A stretch of 64,000 nt of DNA from Spirodela intermedia. Lineage: Eukaryota; Streptophyta; Magnoliopsida; Alismatales; Araceae. The translations under genes and the position numbers were made by a program. The stretch lies in assembly GCA_902729315.2 (NCBI GenBank), contig LR746268.1, forward strand, positions 4,705,501 through 4,769,500. Direction: 5' to 3'. The notes under the pieces were generated by a model that ran no database searches, was not told the origin of the DNA, and saw nothing but the letters and a program-made list of their open reading frames with translations. Positions 58,901 to 64,000 of the stretch are shown piece by piece; position 1 is the first letter of the stretch, and every line of letters begins with the position of its first letter.

Positions 58901-61900
58901 ACTCTGGATTGGATAAACAGTTTACAATCATAAAGATTGGAAATAAAAGAAATATATAAGCAATGCTAACAAAGATACAAAATATATTAAAGCAGTCGGT
59001 TTCAAATTAAATTCTGGACCAAGCAGCTTATGAGGATCTCGAGCTGAACATGTGGTAAAATTGTGTGCTATATTTATATTTCTATGGTACCGTCAAAATT
59101 GACCAATAATCCAAAGGTATCTCTAAAAATCATACTTAGGAGCGACAGTCTGAAGACATGTCAGCTCTAACCAATACTCCTTTCCGCTTTACTTGTAACA
59201 AGCCTGAAGAAAAAAGGGTTCCAAAAAAGATCATGGGATTTGTCTCTGCAAAAACTGTTCTGTCAAAAAATTGATGAACAAGTACTTTATAACAGTGGGG
59301 ATGGTCACACCCTGTTCTCAACACATCTGTCCTTAGATATAGAAAGTAGAGAATTTTACTTTCTCCAGTACTCTCTAGATTTATCTTGCGTAAAAAGCAT
59401 ATCAGCACGAATAAAGTTAATATATTGGTTCCTAATAAAAGGATTACTACAGAAGCCCCTCTTCCTTCCTTTTAAATAGGATTTTACTAATGAAGAGGAG
59501 GCTTGGGGTTTTCCCACCAGTCACTAGATTTAATATAGCACCGTACCAAAAATACCAATTTCCTACCAGGCAACTGTGTTTGCAAAAACGGCAGATGACA
59601 CTCCCAATGCGTATTATGTTGAGGATAGCACAATGGTGTAGGGACCTTGTTGAGTCTTGGAATCAAAGCAAGACTAAGAGAAGCACTTCAGCCTCAAGAC
59701 TTAAAGAACAAAATAATAGGTATTCCAGAAATACGTCAGAAAGCAGACTGCCAGGTGAGATGCAACAGTGATGAAATCATTTAACCTTCTTCACAATACT
59801 CCGCTCCTTGATACCATCATTCGCCATCATGAACCTGGAAAGGGAACCAAATATGAGTGGGCCATAACACCAGGCCAGAGCAATCAAAATTTCCTGGTGC
59901 ATAATCACTTAAGTTTCCAGCTACCCATCCCCAATGTAAATGTGCTTACACTCATAAAATAGGCAAAAACAATAACTTACGGAATCGGAGTCTCATCAGT
60001 GGTATCTTCTGGCGCCAAATCTTTGACCAGGGGAGACAAATCTCTCTGAGAGAAAATTATAAGCATAAGTCAGAAACAAAAGATTCGTCAGAATCCAAGA
60101 TTAGCATTATAATTATAAACCGAAGAGATTGCAAACCTTGATGGCATCAATACTGGCATGGCTGTGGCTAGAATCAAGGAAAACCTGTTTACAGAATATA
60201 TGAGCAATCTAAGCCAATGAAATCAATCAAACAGACGCCAAGAAGAGAATCAAAACTACAATCACATGTGGTGGAGTTACCATAACTAAACGAGCTGCTT
60301 TTGAACTCTCTACAACCGCCCATTGTCCTTCTTCAGAGGAGAAAAGCCACTCATGAGCCCTATTCTGAATTCAAAAACTAAATTACATTTCTAGAAATAA
60401 AATAGTCTCGTGGAATATTAACTTTTCAGCAAAATAATTACAGAAGAGGGAGGCCTTCATTGCATCTAGAGTGACATATAATTAAAGAATCTCGAATATT
60501 TAAACAACAGATTTTGGATAAGCTAAGTGGGACATGAAAAAAATCATAAGGATGGACCACTGATGAAGATCTAAAACTAGAAAACATCATTGACGAATTC
60601 TTCACTCAACAGGAGTCTCAGCACATTCTGGCTCTATTTATTAATCGACCCAGCAATTAACAATAATCAACTAAGGCAGCATACTAGATCTAGTTTCATC
60701 CCCACTCCACCCAAAGGGGGAAAAAATTGGATGCTAAATATTCAGTGGTCCCTTGGATTTCCCCCTTTCAAACTGTCAAATGCACCAATTAGCTATTGAT
60801 CTAAAAAGCGTGGTCTTAAGGGCAGTGGTAGGCTACCCAACATTTTCAGGTTTTCATCACTTTCATGACTTTGAGCTCCAAACCTAAAACTCGAGGGAAA
60901 CCTCCACCACGTTCCATGAGACAGTGTCATTGGTGGATGAGATTCAGCCACAGATTCTGAGAAGTGATAACATCACAAACTGAAACATGTATCTAATCTC
61001 CAAGTCAACCACACTTTTCTAACTTTTCCAACCTCATCGATCTATAACACCTGAGGCGAGAGAGTTTCCAAATATTATTTTTTCTTAAGCTTTGATTTTG
61101 ATTCGTGCACTTAGTTTCTGTCCAATGCAAAAAAATAATGCGTCGCAGGATGCTGTGCAATGAGAATACTAACCTTGGGCACAATAAAGATACCACAACG
61201 ATATAGGAATGCATCAGTCCCTTGCTGGGCATCCAAAAGCACCGCATTATAGCTAAAACAAGAAACATCTTGTTCCCCCAGTATCAGACGGCACCTACGG
61301 CCAGGTAAAAGTTCCTTCAGGGTTCCTTTAGCCCCCGTCCTCAGGTCTTCCCAAGAATAAATCACATCAACACCAGAAGAAATTGCATTTCGAATTTTGT
61401 TCTCGTCGTCAATGGCTTCTACTAGAGTACGATTCTGCAGAAGATTATGGAGAACTGCTTAATGGTGCTTTGTAGTATACAGCTATTAAAAATGAATTGG
61501 AAAGTCAGAAAACAATTTCTACCTGATCTGTTGAATTATCTACATTAGTATGATCAAATGATGAGAGAATAGGGATTGGTTCACTGGAGCCTTCCTTTAC
61601 AGCAACAACCATATAAGTCTGGAAGCTAGATTTTCTCTTGAGTTTATCGGGTATAACATGAATTGTTGTTTTCCATCCATGTCTGAACTCAGAAAGAAGC
61701 AAACCTACAAAATAAAACTGAACAAATGAAATTTTCATTCTGCATATAACCAAGAGGAGCAGAGGGAGTATGTAGTTCGTGGGAAAAATTATGCAAATAA
61801 GTTGAATAGAATAAATAGATGACAGCAAAACATGCCTCAAAACTTGCTGAAATAAAATGATACATCCCCAATATATTGACGGGTGTGCAACACATAACTT

Positions 61901-64000
61901 TTGACATAGCACAACCAAAGAGCCCGGATCATCGAACAATATCCTCGAATCAAATGATTCTTACCCAGAACATGAAATTCCGCCAGAGTAAGACAAATAT
62001 ATTTCCCTCCAAGTTTCAAAACCCTCTTTACCTGGCAAAATGAAATTCATACTCAACATTTCTTATACCAAACGGATGCGAAACCAAGGAAATTATACAA
62101 CCAAGAATTAATGGAAACACGCAACCAAGGGCCAAGAAGAAATTCAACAAACCTCTTTAAGAAATTTGCACCCCAACTTTGCCCCAAGTTTTGGCTCCAT
62201 GAGAGCATCAAGACCTCCTTTATCAATAACAGCATCAAAAAATCCATCTGCAAACTGATCAGTCCATAAATCAGAAAGATGGGAGCGCAAAAAGCTGGCC
62301 AGTAACAGTTTAACAATTGAAGAGTACATGAGGAAATTTTAACAAAACACACTGATGAGACTCTAAATTGATGTTAGATCAATTTATTCGAAAATAAGAA
62401 TCATAGTTTACAAGCATGATGGATAAACATATACATAATAAAAGCATCTGGAGACAAAAGCATCTAGAAACAGCCGTTATTATTCAATCAAGATGGAAGA
62501 AAGAGAAAAATAACAAGAATACAGCTCTACAACAGTGAACTTCCATCAGAAGTGTTCACCCATCGTTAGGAGTTCACAAACCAGTTTATCCCCTTCAAAA
62601 CATAATTCCTGAACGTAGTTTCGACCTGTGTAACACTAATCAGGGGTTTCAGGTAATTAATTTTCAGGTATATAACTCAAATTTTAGCAAAGTAGATGAT
62701 AAAGTTGAAACTAAAGGAAAATTCTCGGTAGAATTCGATGCATTCAACATTAAACATTCATTTTGCTTAAAGTGTGCAGTTTTGGGAGAATTTATAGATT
62801 TTTCGTGTTGAAAAACGGAATCATAATTACAAATTTTGCAGAAATAGACGTGATGCTTATTTATTTATACACGTTTCATCCATAAGCACCCTGAACTAAA
62901 GAGATTTCACACAAATTATTGCGTTCGACGTGGCCATTGTGAGTAATGAAGTTTTCCAGCACAAATAGATGAAAAGTCAGAGACAGTGACTAAAATAACG
63001 CCTTTCCTCCATATTTTACTTAGAAGCCCAATTATGGAAACGGTGTTTGGCGAATTCTAATGAAATACCGAATTTCGAACGTCAACTGGGTATTTGTCTA
63101 AACTTCTGGGTGAATTTATTTTTTTCTTTTATCGAATAATCGCTACATTTTTTGAGTTTCAATGCCCATAGATATTTAATGGTGCCATGTTTCATATATT
63201 TCACGGCCAAAGTTGTCTATAGAAATATTCTCATTGAAAAATATGGTGCTTCCACTTTTAGCAGCTGCACTCTGTTCACTCTGAATCAAAGGTTCTTTAT
63301 TATCTCGTCAGCCATCTTCTGCACAATCATAATTTCAGGTTAGTATGAGAAAATCTAAGTTCACACCAACCCCAGTATTCCCACATATTAACCTAATGGG
63401 TCATCGAATAAATTAATTGGCAATGAGTTCAATAAGCTCGTACTTTTTTTTAGCATTCGTAAGGACATTCATGATTGCTGTGGGGCTAATCTAACATGTC
63501 ATTCCAAATGCGGCCAGACTTCTGGATTATGTCGTCTTAACAATAAACGCACGGCAAGTGGCCCACAGGCAAAATTATATGTTCTGAACAATCAAAATGT
63601 AAAGCCAGACGAAATGCACGCAAGTTCATCTATTTTCAACCTATCTTAGATAACGATTCTTCACTTGTGTATGGCTATTACTGCGCTGTGTGAAGGAAAG
63701 GCGAGCCCATCGAATGGTATTGGAGAGAAGGAATACGGGCCAATCATGGCATGGGTTGTAACGACGGAGAAAAACTCTCTCGCTGCACCAGCCTGCACTC
63801 CTCGATGGCTCCGTCATAAAACAATCCATGAGATATCATATGGATGAGGGAACTGGGGGTTTAGTTCAACGGACCTGCATCTCTGTCATGTCCATGGTCC
63901 GCCACTTCATTTCCGGCCGAACCCGGACGTTCCGGCGGAGCATGTCGGAGATTATGACCTTCGAAAAGTCGATGTTGGTGATGTCCCGATAACCGGCGTC
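55713..64000 (-). CDS. METTL13-like eEF1A methyltransferase (5' end outside window)
   Basis: Visible exons: 63875-64000 (cut by the window), 62153-62254, 61965-62031, 61523-61704, 61174-61434, 60281-60364, 60137-60184, 59981-60045, 59786-59834, 58544-58805, 57011-57132, 56794-56874, 56631-56705, 56268-56413, 56045-56195 and 55713-55901. Phases agree throughout. The first part is a class I SAM-dependent methyltransferase: ITNIDFSKVIISDM, MKWRTMDMTEMQ, then FFDAVIDKGGLDALMEP and LGGKYICLTLAE. The second half carries another methyltransferase/spermidine-synthase-like fold with AVIGLGAGLLPMYLHG-type glycine loop and EVVELDPVVLDVARTYF. This two-domain layout is that of human METTL13 and Arabidopsis AT2G31740. 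In humans the two domains methylate Lys55 and the N-terminus of eEF1A; activity here is inferred. The N-terminal motif I is outside the window. Confidence 0.9.
55930..55975. repeat. (GA)n microsatellite in METTL13-like last intron
   Basis: A perfect run of about 23 GA units lies in the 143-bp last intron, close to its 3' splice site at 55902 on the minus strand. There it reads as a (CT)n pyrimidine tract just upstream of the acceptor. Confidence 0.9.

Noticed and set aside
1-64000. tRNA, rRNA, CRISPR or viral sequences
   Set aside because: No cloverleaf with A/B box patterns, ribosomal signature, regular spaced repeats or viral protein was noticed on either strand by reading; a dedicated scan was not possible.

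Overview
The window is nuclear DNA of a flowering plant. Genes have GT-AG introns that are AT-rich and up to about 1.7 kb long. The proteins are typical of land plants: PsaL of photosystem I, the acyl-ACP thioesterase FATA, a P-class PPR protein, and the anther receptor kinase MSP1/EMS1. Some genes are very GC-rich in their coding sequence (MSP1, psaL, FATA exon 1) while others are AT-rich (PPR, PIG-T, the TBC protein). That mix, and the closeness of the receptor kinase to rice MSP1, make a monocot or another early-branching angiosperm my best guess, but I cannot fix the species.

Layout from left to right: a CCCH zinc-finger gene (minus, 3' end outside the window); MSP1-type LRR receptor kinase (plus, one exon); psaL (plus, two exons); eIF3 subunit h (minus, 12 exons); a duplicated-domain membrane protein of unknown function (plus); PIG-T of the GPI transamidase (plus, 5 exons); a UBA/PUB-domain protein (minus, 12 exons); a small intronless gene of unknown function (plus); a TBC-domain Rab GAP (plus, about 10 exons); FATA (plus, 7 exons); a P-class PPR gene (minus, one exon); and a METTL13-like methyltransferase (minus, 5' end outside the window). 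I rebuilt exon borders by hand from splice signals, reading phase and family conservation. For most genes the phases close perfectly (eIF3h, for example, gives 337 residues).

The genes do not form a pathway; this is an ordinary gene-rich plant region with housekeeping and developmental genes side by side. I found no gene cluster, virus, CRISPR array or clearly novel system.

The most interesting points are local. The unknown membrane-protein gene carries an exon-plus-intron duplication and a second, 49-bp duplication that shifts the frame. The UBA/PUB gene has two one-base shifts inside conserved coding sequence. The TBC gene has a 26-base gap between two conserved coding pieces. eIF3h appears to start with a 10-base coding mini-exon. 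There is a nested inverted repeat between MSP1 and psaL, and a dense cluster of TGGGCY elements upstream of the PPR gene. Long (GA)n/(CT)n tracts occur in many leaders, promoters and introns.
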